A program made the position numbers and the translations under genes. Shown piece after piece: positions 1-8,666 of a DNA stretch of 59,337 nucleotides. The stretch is from Arenimonas sp. Its GTDB lineage: Bacteria > Pseudomonadota > Gammaproteobacteria > Xanthomonadales > Xanthomonadaceae. The DNA lies in assembly GCF_022842045.1 (NCBI RefSeq), contig NZ_JALHQI010000011.1, forward strand, positions 1 through 59,337, read 5' to 3'. How positions within the stretch are numbered: the first letter of the stretch is position 1; each line of letters begins with the position of its first letter. The notes beneath the pieces are model-generated. The model worked only from the letters and a program-made list of their open reading frames with translations. It searched no databases and was not told the DNA's origin.

Positions 1-603
1 GCGGCGATGGCGGCAGCGCCGGTCGTGGCGCCCGCGCCTGTCCCGGCGGTCGAGCCCACGCCGGCCGCCGAGCCTGCTCCGATGCCGGAAGCGGCTGAAG
101 TGCGCGCCGACGCCCCGGTGGCGTTGGCGGCCGAGCCGCGCCCGTTCGTTGAGATCGTGCCGGCCCCGGCGGCCCCGGCGGCGGAAGCTGCCGCGGCGCC
201 CGCGCCCGTCGTCGAGCCCACGCCGGCCGTCGAGCCTGAGCCGGTGGTTGCCCCCGTGATCGTGCCGACGCCGGTGGCCCCGGCGATCGCCGCCGAGCCG
301 CGCGTTGCCCCGGAGCCCGCGCCGTTTGCGCTGTCGACGCCGGCCGCCGCGCCGGTGCAGGCCAGCCTGATTCCGGCCGAGCCCGAGGTCGTCGCCCCTG
401 CGGCGCCGGTGAACCCGTTCCTGCGCACGCAGCCGGCGGTGTTCGATGCGCCGCCTGTGGCCGAGGCCAAGCCCATAGTCGCGGCCAACCTGCCGGAGCC
501 GGCCGCCGACGCCCAGCCGGAGGTGGCCACGCCCGAAGTGCCGCCGGCGCCGAACTGGTCGCTGGAAGGCCAGGATGCGGAAAAACCGTCCACGCCGAAC
601 TAA
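1..603 (+). CDS. Pro/Ala-rich C-terminal part of a large protein (possibly ribonuclease E), 5' partial
   Basis: The frame is open from the first base, so the gene starts outside the window. The visible 200 residues are almost entirely Ala, Pro, Val and Glu in irregular repeats of the type VVEPTPAVEPEP, which is a disordered, low-complexity tail. The last 30 residues are more ordinary (NWSLEGQDAEK). Such tails are typical of the C-terminal half of RNase E in GC-rich gammaproteobacteria, but TonB- or FtsY-like proteins can look the same. No catalytic domain is visible, so the RNase E suggestion is an inference only. A strong terminator begins right after the stop codon. Confidence 0.6.
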   Translation, partial: AAMAAAPVVAPAPVPAVEPTPAAEPAPMPEAAEVRADAPVALAAEPRPFVEIVPAPAAPAAEAAAAPAPVVEPTPAVEPEPVVAPVIVPTPVAPAIAAEPRVAPEPAPFALSTPAAAPVQASLIPAEPEVVAPAAPVNPFLRTQPAVFDAPPVAEAKPIVAANLPEPAADAQPEVATPEVPPAPNWSLEGQDAEKPSTPN

Positions 604-636
604 GAAGAAGGGCGCCGCAAGGCGCCCTTCTTCTTT
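604..636. terminator. Bidirectional intrinsic terminator between two convergent genes
   Basis: A perfect 13-bp stem (604-616 with 621-633) closed by a GCAA tetraloop is followed by TTT on the plus strand. The matching AA-rich start serves the minus strand. It starts at the stop codon of the upstream gene and ends 7 bases before the stop of the converging response-regulator gene, so it can end both transcripts. Confidence 0.85.
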
Positions 637-642
637 GCGCGG

Positions 643-1287
643 TCAGATCGCGTAGACCGGATCCGAGATGCCGTGCTGGCCGGCCATGCGCGCCAGCGCC
701 ACGGTGTCCTTGATGCCCAGCTTCTCGTACAGCCGGTACTTGTGCGTGGCCACCGTCTTGCCGCTCAGGCTCAGGCGCCGGCCGATCTCTTCCATCCGCA
801 TGCCCTGGCACAGCATCCGCGCCACCTCCAGCTCGCGCGGCGACAGCAGGTCGAAGGGCGAGTCGTCGCCGCCCAGCCGCGACAGCGCCATCCGCTGCGC
901 CACCTGGCTGGCCAGGTAGCGGCGGCCGCGCGCGACTTCTCGGATGGCACGCAGCAGTTCGTGGGCATCGCAGGCCTTGCCGAGGTAGCCGCTGGCGCCG
1001 GCCTCGATCAGCCGGCGCGGCATCGGCCCGTCCTCCTGCACCGAGACGATCAGGACACGCGAGCCGTACTCGCCGCGGACGATGCGCTCGGTGATGTCCA
1101 GGCCGCTGATGCCCGGCAGGTGCAGGTCGCAGATGACGACGTGCGGCTTGAGCTTGCGGATGGCGGGCAGGCCTTCCTCGCCGCTGCCCGCTTCGCCAAC
1201 GACCTGGAAGTCGGCCTCGCGTTCCAGGATCAGGCGGTAGCCGGTGCGGACCAGGGCGTGGTCGTCCAACAGGAATACTCGGATCAT
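643..1287 (-). CDS. LuxR-type response regulator, GacA/UvrY-like
   Basis: A 214-residue two-component response regulator. The N-terminal receiver domain has the acidic pair D8-D9 and the phosphoacceptor D54 in VVICDLHLPG. The C-terminal LuxR/FixJ helix-turn-helix is SPRELEVARMLCQGM through GKTVATHKYRLYEKLG. The overall pattern, including RYLASQVAQRMALS in the linker, is that of UvrY/GacA, the output of the BarA/GacS kinase that drives CsrA-sequestering small RNAs. The start at 1287 is preferred over an in-frame ATG at 1350 because GGGGAGAG lies just upstream and the domain begins immediately. No partner kinase is in the window, so the GacA assignment rests on sequence pattern. Confidence 0.9.
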   Translation of the reverse strand: MIRVFLLDDHALVRTGYRLILEREADFQVVGEAGSGEEGLPAIRKLKPHVVICDLHLPGISGLDITERIVRGEYGSRVLIVSVQEDGPMPRRLIEAGASGYLGKACDAHELLRAIREVARGRRYLASQVAQRMALSRLGGDDSPFDLLSPRELEVARMLCQGMRMEEIGRRLSLSGKTVATHKYRLYEKLGIKDTVALARMAGQHGISDPVYAI

Positions 1288-1513
1288 TGCGCTCTCCCCA
1301 GGGCGTCGGGTCCAAGCTACGCGGCGCCTGAAGCGCGGCGGCATCGCCATCCGCCACGATCGCCGGTAGGAATTCTCCCCAAGGTTTCGAAACTATCGAA
1401 GCGGCGCGCAGTTTTGTAATCCGGCCGTCATTTCGCCCCGAATCACTAACCAGGTAAGAAGCCCGCCGCCGCTATGCTGGCCGCGCCTCGGGGAAGGCCA
1501 CGGGAGGACCGGG

Positions 1514-2452
1514 ATGCCACTGCACCGCCGCTTCGCGCTGCTGCTGCTCGCGCTGTGCCTGCCGCTGGTACACGCCGTGGCGATGCGCGGCTTCATGCTG
1601 GCCGACCTGCATACCGCCGGCGCCGACCGCGCGCTGGTGTGGGTGGAAGGGACGCCCGAGCAGCTCGATGCGCTGGCCAACGTGGTGGATGCACGCCACG
1701 GGCGCGTGCCGGCCGGCCGCGTGCGCCTGCCCTCGCCTGCCGTGCGGCCACCGAAACCCTGCGGCCCCGATGCCCGCGAATACTCGATCGGCGCCCTGCA
1801 CGGCGACCAGAACCACCCCGCCCGCGCGCTGCTGGAAATGCTGGCCACCGAAGCCGGCGCCACCGTCTGCCGAAGCCGCATGTTCGTATTCAACGAACTC
1901 GACGTGCCCCGTGATCTCAGCCTGGGTGAAACCGCCGCGGCGATGGCGATGCAGTCGCTGCTGCTACCCGCCGGTTTCGTGCTGGCCGGCTACTGGGCCT
2001 TCGCGCGCCAGCTGTCGCTGCCCGGGCCGAACGCCAGCCCGCTGCCGCTGTGGCGCCAGCTGGCGCTGGGCCTCGGCGTGGCGGTGCCCGCGTGGATCGC
2101 GCTGAAACTGCTGGGACTCGTAGTACCGGACTCCGGCATCGACAGCGGCTACACCGTGGCGGCGATCGGCTGGCCGATCGCCATTTCCATCGTGCTGCTC
2201 GAGCCCCTGATGCAGGAACTGGCGCTGCGCCTGTGGCTGGTCACGCTGGCCGAGCGCGCCATCGGTACCTGGCCCGCCGTCGCGCTGTCGGGGCTGGCGA
2301 TCACGCCGATCCACTACACGCTGGACTGGCAGACCACCCTGCCCTCGGCCCTCGTCGGCTTCGGCATCGCCACGCTCTACGTCCGCACCCGCTCTCTTTG
2401 GGCTTGCCTGGCCGCGAACTCGACACTGGCCCTCGCGCTGTTCCTGCCTTGA
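1514..2452 (+). CDS. CPBP-family intramembrane protein with signal peptide
   Basis: A 312-residue membrane protein. A cleavable-looking signal peptide (residues 1-22, ending VHA) is followed by about 110 periplasmic residues with two cysteines. Several membrane segments begin near residue 145. The last 100 residues carry LEPLMQELALRLWL and ITPIHYTLDW, which resemble the glutamate- and histidine-bearing motifs of CPBP (Abi) proteases and bacteriocin-immunity proteins. The usual EE pair is reduced to QE, so catalytic activity is uncertain. It is divergent from the response regulator; the 226-bp gap between them must hold both promoters. Confidence 0.65.
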   Translation: MPLHRRFALLLLALCLPLVHAVAMRGFMLADLHTAGADRALVWVEGTPEQLDALANVVDARHGRVPAGRVRLPSPAVRPPKPCGPDAREYSIGALHGDQNHPARALLEMLATEAGATVCRSRMFVFNELDVPRDLSLGETAAAMAMQSLLLPAGFVLAGYWAFARQLSLPGPNASPLPLWRQLALGLGVAVPAWIALKLLGLVVPDSGIDSGYTVAAIGWPIAISIVLLEPLMQELALRLWLVTLAERAIGTWPAVALSGLAITPIHYTLDWQTTLPSALVGFGIATLYVRTRSLWACLAANSTLALALFLP

Positions 2453-2458
2453 GCGATA

Positions 2459-3028
2459 TCAGCGACGGCTTCCCGTGAACGTGAGCCCGTCCCCCCAGGC
2501 GAACGAGCTCGACCATTCCTCGACGCCAGCCGGCGCGACATCGCTGCAAGCGCGCTCGCGGCTGCGATCCGGACGCCAGTAGGCGATTCCGGCGGCCAAC
2601 GACCGTCGGCCGGCCCCTAGTCCCTGGACAACGGTGGCCAGCTGCAGTTCGCCCGCAGGCAACAGGTAGTTGCCCGGGGCCGGCGCCTGGATCCGGTCGT
2701 ACCGTTGGCCAGGCTCGAACGCGTAGGCGGTCCGGATGCAGTAGTCCTCGCCGCTCAGATTGCGAACCACGTAGATGTATCCGCCGTATCCCGTGCCGGG
2801 CGCTTCGCCAAAAACGACTTCCACCTGCAGACCGCCCCACTCCTGACCAGTTGCGGTATCCAGCACCCCGCGTCCGGTGGTCTCGTACATCATCCGGGAG
2901 CCATACCCGCTGGACTCCACCAACGAACGGTAAAACTGCTCGCCGGTCTGCTGGGCGATCGCGGCGACAGGCGCCAGGCCGAAACCGATCACGAGACAAG
3001 CGATCAGCGATCTGCGAATGAAGCTCAT
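2459..3028 (-). CDS. Small secreted protein of unknown function
   Basis: The 189-residue product begins with a clear signal peptide (MSFIRRSLIACLVIGFGL, cleavage expected after AIA before QQ). The mature part is neutral, rich in Gly, Tyr and Trp, and has two cysteines (DYCIRT and RACSD) that could form a disulfide. I recognise no family. The start at 3028 is chosen because AGGGGGAA sits 7-8 bases upstream. The frame stays open further upstream, but only because it runs through the tRNA-Ser remnant. It converges on the CPBP gene with 6 bases between stops. Confidence 0.7.
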   Translation of the reverse strand: MSFIRRSLIACLVIGFGLAPVAAIAQQTGEQFYRSLVESSGYGSRMMYETTGRGVLDTATGQEWGGLQVEVVFGEAPGTGYGGYIYVVRNLSGEDYCIRTAYAFEPGQRYDRIQAPAPGNYLLPAGELQLATVVQGLGAGRRSLAAGIAYWRPDRSRERACSDVAPAGVEEWSSSFAWGDGLTFTGSRR

Positions 3029-3154
3029 GCCTAAATTCCCCCTGGAATAGTTGTGTCCACCGAATGTGGCCCTTGGGCGCCCACCGAAGCGGCACGACCG
3101 TTTGCACCCGAATGGATGGTGTGGGGTACTGGCGTCAATGAGTAGTGAAAAAAA

Positions 3155-3213
3155 TGGCGGAGAGAGTGGGATTCGAACCCACGGAAGGTTTGACCCTTCG
3201 GCGGTTTTCAAGA
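3155..3213 (-). pseudogene. 3' half of interrupted tRNA-Ser(TGA)
   Basis: Read on the minus strand, this holds the 3' part of the anticodon loop, the anticodon stem strand ACCGC, a long variable arm (GAAGGGT paired with ACCTTC), the T arm, the acceptor strand TCTCTCC, discriminator G and encoded CCA. At 3213/3214 the sequence abruptly leaves the tRNA. Joined to 6160-6190 it gives a 90-nt tRNA-Ser in which every stem pairs. It now has no tRNA promoter and cannot make a tRNA. Confidence 0.93.
3206..3213. repeat. Left attachment core, TTTCAAGA
   Basis: This is one copy of the 8-bp direct repeat at the junction with the 3' tRNA half. The next base on each side differs from the other copy (3205 T against 6151 G; 3214 G against 6160 C), so the shared block is exactly 8 bp. 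Nearby are an inverted repeat, GTTGGCA (3227-3233) with TGCCAAC (3246-3252), and a direct repeat, TCAAGAGC (3208-3215 and 3262-3269). Confidence 0.85.
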
Positions 3214-3602
3214 GCGATGACTATATGTTGGCACGAACTTACAAATGCCAACCCTTATAAATCAAGAGCCTACAGTATTCGTAGATGCCTACTTGGCGAA
3301 GTTCTTCTCAAAAACACCCACCAGTTCCCCCGGCTGATTCATAGGACATCCGCTGCATTATCTCGGAGATTATCCAACGAGCCGAGTATCCGCTGCCTTA
3401 AAGAGCTATCGCCATACTTCGCTGCTCGGCGTTGCCAGATCGGCGGAAAACTGGAACCCACCTCCAGAAACCCATATCACACCCATCAACACGACAGCTT
3501 TCGAGTGACTCGCTCAGTTGGCTGACCCATGCCTCGGGGCTATCGGCTCACGCTGAGGTCGAGCTCAGGCGGGCGCCCGCACTCGGCTGTTTCATTCGTT
3601 GG
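3214..3602. other. Gene-free left end of the element with candidate recombinase sites
   Basis: No credible gene is visible in these 389 bases. They hold the inverted repeat 3227-3252 and a GTTCCCCCGGC copy at 3324-3334 matching the right-end repeats. There is also a direct repeat of ATCCGCTGC plus TTA (3348-3360 and 3388-3400). The 13-mer CCGCTGCCTTAAA at 3390-3402 is identical to bases 6160-6172 of the host tRNA gene. GTTGGCT occurs at 3517-3523 and 3598-3604, and a 12-bp palindrome, GCGGGCGCCCGC, at 3569-3580. The region looks like an attachment arm, with no sign of a decayed gene. Confidence 0.5.
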
Positions 3603-4322
3603 CTAGTCGTCAACACCCAGTGCTGATCGGCGCTGCACGCGAGTCATCGCACGGCTTATAACGACCTTGTTTCGGTGATCAAAAACGTCGTAGAAATCTC
3701 TTCGATTTCCTACAATCCCATACAGAAAAAGACGAACCACACGGATGAATATGTCGACAAGTTCCGCATTCTTCTCCGACCAGCGGGGAAAACTCCCGAT
3801 GGCGATAGCGCCGAACATGCGGGCATCCGACACAGTGTGAACATAGGCATTGAGTTCGCCGTAGATTACTTTCAGATCGGAAATAACACTTTTTCCAATC
3901 GGCGAAGAGAAAAACGCAACTCCAGCTGCGTCATCGAACACATCAGGAACCGATGTTCGCTTGAGGATAAGCGGCTGCTCCTTGGCCGAAAATGCCTTCA
4001 AGTAAGACTCAATGGATGACCGAAGAGTCCCTCCCGCAGATCGACACAGACCAAGCAGGACGCTCATGACAAACTCTGAACAATCGGATACAACCTCACC
4101 CAAATAACTCTTGCCTACCTCGTCATAATCGGCAACAAACTCATTCCGCACAGACCCAGCATCGGAGACGAGCTCTCCAACTGTGGTTAGCAGCGCCAAA
4201 AACTGGGCATGCGCTTTGCGTATCTCCGCAACACGCGTGGCGTCCTGCACAACTCCATCAATTGAGAGCGTCCTGATGAAATCCAGGAACTCAGAAAAAT
4301 CTTGTCGAGCAATTGCGTTCAT
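3603..4322 (-). CDS. Unknown protein of the tRNA-Ser element, last cargo gene
   Basis: I do not recognise this 239-residue protein. It looks soluble and mostly helical, with no signal peptide or clear membrane segment. A short stretch, YGELNAYVHT (about residues 154-163), faintly recalls the Y-x-x-LN-x-YVH sequence of some HEPN-like proteins. The R-x4-6-H nuclease motif is absent, so I do not claim that family. The C-terminus is basic (NKVVISRAMTRVQRRSA). Its ATG overlaps the stop of the preceding gene as ATGA, indicating translational coupling. Base composition is much lower in GC than in the flanking chromosome. Confidence 0.75.
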   Translation of the reverse strand: MNAIARQDFSEFLDFIRTLSIDGVVQDATRVAEIRKAHAQFLALLTTVGELVSDAGSVRNEFVADYDEVGKSYLGEVVSDCSEFVMSVLLGLCRSAGGTLRSSIESYLKAFSAKEQPLILKRTSVPDVFDDAAGVAFFSSPIGKSVISDLKVIYGELNAYVHTVSDARMFGAIAIGSFPRWSEKNAELVDIFIRVVRLFLYGIVGNRRDFYDVFDHRNKVVISRAMTRVQRRSALGVDD

Positions 4323-4846
4323 TCAACAGATGTTGAGAGAGAGCGAATCGCTTCGTTCCAAGAGAACCCTGTTTGCCGGGACCGCTTTTTTATCTGGGCC
4401 ATGGAGTCCGACTCATCGCTGATCTTATTCAGTAAATCCCCGACCTCCCGGAGCCGAGCCGGGCTGGCGTTTATTGACTCCATGATCAGCATGCCGATCA
4501 TTTCATAACGGGAGCGCTTCTCCCACCTTGCAATGGAAATTTGCAAAGCTTCGACCCCGAACTTGGCAATGTCTTCATTTGCAGGGAAGAGTTCCAAATC
4601 GGCAAGAACGAGAGACATTGAGCCGACCAGCGCTTTCAAATCACGCTGCTGATCGCGCATCTTGGACTTCTTCTCGGCTTTCCTTCGCTCGCTCTTTTCG
4701 TTGTGAGCAAGAAGCCGAAGATAGGAAACACCACTGAGAAGTTCATTCGGCTCCCGAGACCTGATCGCCCACACAATCTCTTGCAGGAGATCTAGTGACT
4801 TCAGAGCCACATCGACTTCAGTTTGCGTGGACTTCTTAGTCGCCAT
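4319..4846 (-). CDS. Unknown highly charged helical protein of the tRNA-Ser element
   Basis: I do not recognise this 175-residue protein. It is helical and strongly charged; residues 49-71 (NEKSERRKAEKKSKMRDQQRD) are a likely coiled coil or nucleic-acid-binding stretch. No signal peptide or membrane span is seen. The gene starts inside the parA stop codon (TAATG, 1-base overlap) and ends in an ATGA overlap with the 239-residue gene, so all three products should be made together. By analogy with partition operons, the small protein next to a ParA could be its DNA-binding or activating partner. It shows no recognisable ParB helix-turn-helix. Confidence 0.75.
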   Translation of the reverse strand: MATKKSTQTEVDVALKSLDLLQEIVWAIRSREPNELLSGVSYLRLLAHNEKSERRKAEKKSKMRDQQRDLKALVGSMSLVLADLELFPANEDIAKFGVEALQISIARWEKRSRYEMIGMLIMESINASPARLREVGDLLNKISDESDSMAQIKKRSRQTGFSWNEAIRSLSTSVE

Positions 4847-5676
4847 TATGTAGTCCTTACTACCAACTCGTTCGTAGCATTAATTATCGCGCTCCTCATG
4901 TCAGGAGCTTCGGAATCGAGCATAAAAACATTATTCAATTGCTGTTGGGCAAACTTGACTCGACCTGGAATTTCCGAGGTGAAAATCTTGTCCTTCCAAT
5001 ATCTGTCGCCGGACAAGTAAGCCTTGGCGTCGTTTAGAACATTGGTGCCTTGACGGGTCATCGTAAGGACAACTCCAGCACACTTTACCGATAGTCCATA
5101 GTTTTCCTTCCGGTCATCTACGATGCTCTTCAGCAAGTCGAGACCAGTTAGAGAAAGGGGATCGGGACGAACGGGTATCAAATAGTAGTCACTAGCAATC
5201 AACGCGCTGGTCATCCAAACGGAAGGCGTCGGAGGCGTGTCGATGATTACGTAATCGTAGTCAGTGTCACCTCGGATCGCTGCCAGATACGCTTTGAGTC
5301 TGTTCTCCCGCCCCTCCCCGGGAGCCATCTCCAACCGATACAGGTCAAGGCTGCCAGGCAAAAGGAAAAGTTTTTCACGAACTTCGACCACTTCTATTTC
5401 ATTCAGCGTCTTTGGCTGAACCTCCGTGGAGCCTTGCACGGTCGATGCCTTGACTCTTTTTCTGTCGAACAAGTCCAACATGGTGTCGCGCCCGGCCTCC
5501 CTGTGAGCAACGTAGTCATCAGGTGACATAAGGCATTGAGTCCCGTTGAACTGCGGATCGACATCCAACATAAGAACCGTGGCGCCATGTTGCCGGGTGA
5601 GACAATCTGCGACGTTGACAGCGAGCGTAGTTTTGCCGACCCCACCCTTCATGTTGATTAGACTGATCACTTTCAT
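4846..5676 (-). CDS. ParA/MinD-family ATPase carried by the tRNA-Ser element
   Basis: A 276-residue P-loop ATPase. The deviant Walker A is KGGVGKTT, with signature lysine K10 and catalytic lysine K15. The Walker A' segment is LDVDPQFN (D38, D40) and Walker B is YDYVIIDTPPTPS (D146). These are the marks of ParA/Soj/MinD proteins, which form ATP-dependent dimers on DNA or membrane and position cargo. There is no N-terminal helix-turn-helix, so it resembles the short ParA type (type Ib or Soj). The start at 5676 has a purine-rich AGAAGGGGG about 8 bases upstream. It leads the cargo operon. Whether it partitions an episomal form of the element or serves another function is unknown. Confidence 0.88.
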   Translation of the reverse strand: MKVISLINMKGGVGKTTLAVNVADCLTRQHGATVLMLDVDPQFNGTQCLMSPDDYVAHREAGRDTMLDLFDRKRVKASTVQGSTEVQPKTLNEIEVVEVREKLFLLPGSLDLYRLEMAPGEGRENRLKAYLAAIRGDTDYDYVIIDTPPTPSVWMTSALIASDYYLIPVRPDPLSLTGLDLLKSIVDDRKENYGLSVKCAGVVLTMTRQGTNVLNDAKAYLSGDRYWKDKIFTSEIPGRVKFAQQQLNNVFMLDSEAPDMRSAIINATNELVVRTT

Positions 5677-5870
5677 TCTGCTGCCCCCTTCTCGCAGTCA
5701 ATCATAAGCACATCCCCCGCGACCATAAGGGCTCCCCCCTTGACGCAATCAGGCAATGCCGCCTCAAAGACGAAGAGTGTCAATTCAATCCCATTACCAT
5801 CCCGCCACTGCACACAGCACGAAATTTTCAGTTGGACCTCACTTGAGAAAGGCGAGCTGCGACAACTCAA
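5673..5870 (-). CDS. Possible small ORF upstream of parA
   Basis: An open frame ends in TGA overlapping the parA start as ATGA. Its last 50 residues (from VQLKISCCVQW to MIDCEKGAAE) look protein-like, with alternating hydrophobic and charged residues. No ATG or GTG lies between the tRNA gene and a plausible start. TTG at 5870 would give 65 residues and CTG at 5831 would give 52, the latter preceded by GTGAGG. The ATGA overlap and protein-like composition argue for it; the missing standard start argues against. I keep it as tentative. Confidence 0.35.
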   Translation of the reverse strand: MSCRSSPFSSEVQLKISCCVQWRDGNGIELTLFVFEAALPDCVKGGALMVAGDVLMIDCEKGAAE

Positions 5871-5891
5871 TTCCGACTGAAGATCAACGTA

Positions 5892-5981
5892 TGGCGGAGG
5901 GAGTGGGATTCGAACCCACGAGCCACTTTCGTAGCCTCTGGTTTTCAAGACCAGCGCGATCGACCGCTCCGCCATCCCTCC
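5892..5981 (-). tRNA. tRNA-Ser(TGA), complete copy carried by the element
   Basis: This is a 90-nt class II tRNA with encoded CCA. The acceptor GGAGGGA pairs perfectly with TCCCTCC, the anticodon stem CTGGT pairs with ACCAG around loop CTTGAAA (anticodon TGA), the variable arm GGCTAC pairs with GTGGCT, and the T stem GTGGG pairs with CCCAC. It decodes UCN serine codons. It differs from the split host gene in the acceptor, D, anticodon-stem and variable arms, so it is not a duplicate. It has the same orientation as the host gene and can replace the lost function. Confidence 0.95.
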
Positions 5982-5992
5982 ATGCCCACCAA

Positions 5993-6113
5993 TGGTTCCC
6001 CCGACAATTGGTGCCACGCTCGAAAAAGTTCCCCTTTGGTTCCCCCGACGCAAATTTCCTACTCACTTCTGACCTAGCGTAACACCCAGGTCATTGAAAT
6101 TATTAGGTTCCCC
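5993..6113 (+). repeat. GTTCCCC repeats, candidate integrase arm sites at the right end
   Basis: TGGTTCCCCCGAC occurs exactly at 5993-6005 and 6037-6049. Shorter copies occur as GTTCCCC at 6028-6034 and GGTTCCCC at 6106-6113, all in one orientation. A further copy, GTTCCCCCGGC (3324-3334), lies near the left end. Multiple same-sense short repeats beside an attachment core are typical of tyrosine-integrase arm-binding sites. An inverted repeat, TGACCT with AGGTCA (6070-6075 and 6088-6093), lies between the copies. Function is inferred from position and repetition. Confidence 0.6.
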
Positions 6114-6151
6114 TTGCAGCGCCATCAGGTCGTCGGAAATTACCCTAACCG

Positions 6152-6159
6152 TTTCAAGA
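6152..6159. repeat. Right attachment core, TTTCAAGA
   Basis: This is the second copy of the 8-bp direct repeat, joining element sequence (GGTTAGGGTAATTTCC on the minus strand) to the host tRNA 5' half. The element's own tRNA also contains this octamer inside GGTTTTCAAGACC (5940-5952). That makes a third potential crossover point. Confidence 0.85.
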
Positions 6160-6190
6160 CCGCTGCCTTAAACCACTCGGCCATCTCTCC
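6152..6190 (-). pseudogene. 5' half of interrupted tRNA-Ser(TGA)
   Basis: On the minus strand this begins at 6190 with GGAGAGATGGCCGAGTGG and runs through the D arm, the anticodon stem strand GCGGT and the loop TCTTGAAA. It then leaves the tRNA sequence at 6151. It lacks the 3' half entirely. Unlike most tRNA-integrating elements, this one did not bring a sequence that restores the gene. It lies 10 bases after the stop of the LysR-family gene. Confidence 0.93.
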
Positions 6191-6199
6191 GGTGTTCGT

Positions 6200-8451
<2,252 letters not shown>

Positions 8452-8479
8452 TCATTCCAAAATTGAAACGGGCTGGCGA

Positions 8480-8509
8480 ATTATCCACCCACGCCTTCCA
8501 GTCGCGCAA
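8480..8509 (-). promoter_or_regulatory. Probable sigma-70 promoter of serS
   Basis: On the minus strand, TTGCGC (8504-8509) and GATAAT (8480-8485) are separated by 18 bases, ending about 30 bases before the serS start. This is the clearest promoter-like pair in the 8449-8666 gap. The rest of that gap shows no gene or obvious structure. Confidence 0.5.
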
Positions 8510-8666
8510 CGACTTGTGGGCGACCTGCCGTCGGGCGGATGCAAGGCCCCGCGGGTGTTCCAGGCGGCGGTGGCAGCTGGCGCGGCATGGCCACTCCGAG
8601 GGGGGGCCGACGTTCTTTCGGGTGCGTGCCAACCGGCGCGCCCTGACCCACCCCCGGAGTGCACAA

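Larger units (their letters stand above)
3206..6159. mobile_element. 2.95 kb integrase-less element inserted in the tRNA-Ser(TGA) anticodon loop
   Basis: The insert is bounded by an exact 8-bp direct repeat, TTTCAAGA (3206-3213 and 6152-6159), which is the anticodon-loop sequence of the split tRNA gene. This is where one class of tyrosine recombinases crosses over. The unit with one repeat copy is 2,946 bp. It is clearly poorer in GC than its surroundings (one 60-base line inside parA has 29 G+C). It holds a complete tRNA-Ser, a possible small ORF, parA and two unknown genes, all on the minus strand. GTTCCCC repeats near both ends look like integrase arm sites. No integrase, excisionase, relaxase, replication or transposase gene is visible. 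Confidence 0.9.

Noticed and set aside
3145..3260. Open frames running through the split and intact tRNA-Ser sequences (also 5673-6066)
   Set aside because: Their apparent peptides (for example GVGFEPT or SNPTPSA strings) are the usual artefact of translating tRNA T-arm and acceptor sequence.
3517..3604. Possible integron attC site, from GTTGGCT at 3517-3523 and 3598-3604 around a palindrome
   Set aside because: The two heptamers are in direct, not inverted, orientation and there is no inner L-box symmetry. The element lacks any cassette or integron integrase.
4846..5676. Reading the ParA gene as proof of a plasmid or chromosomal partition locus
   Set aside because: There is no recognisable ParB, no parS-like iteron set and no replication gene. 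ParA-family ATPases serve many roles.
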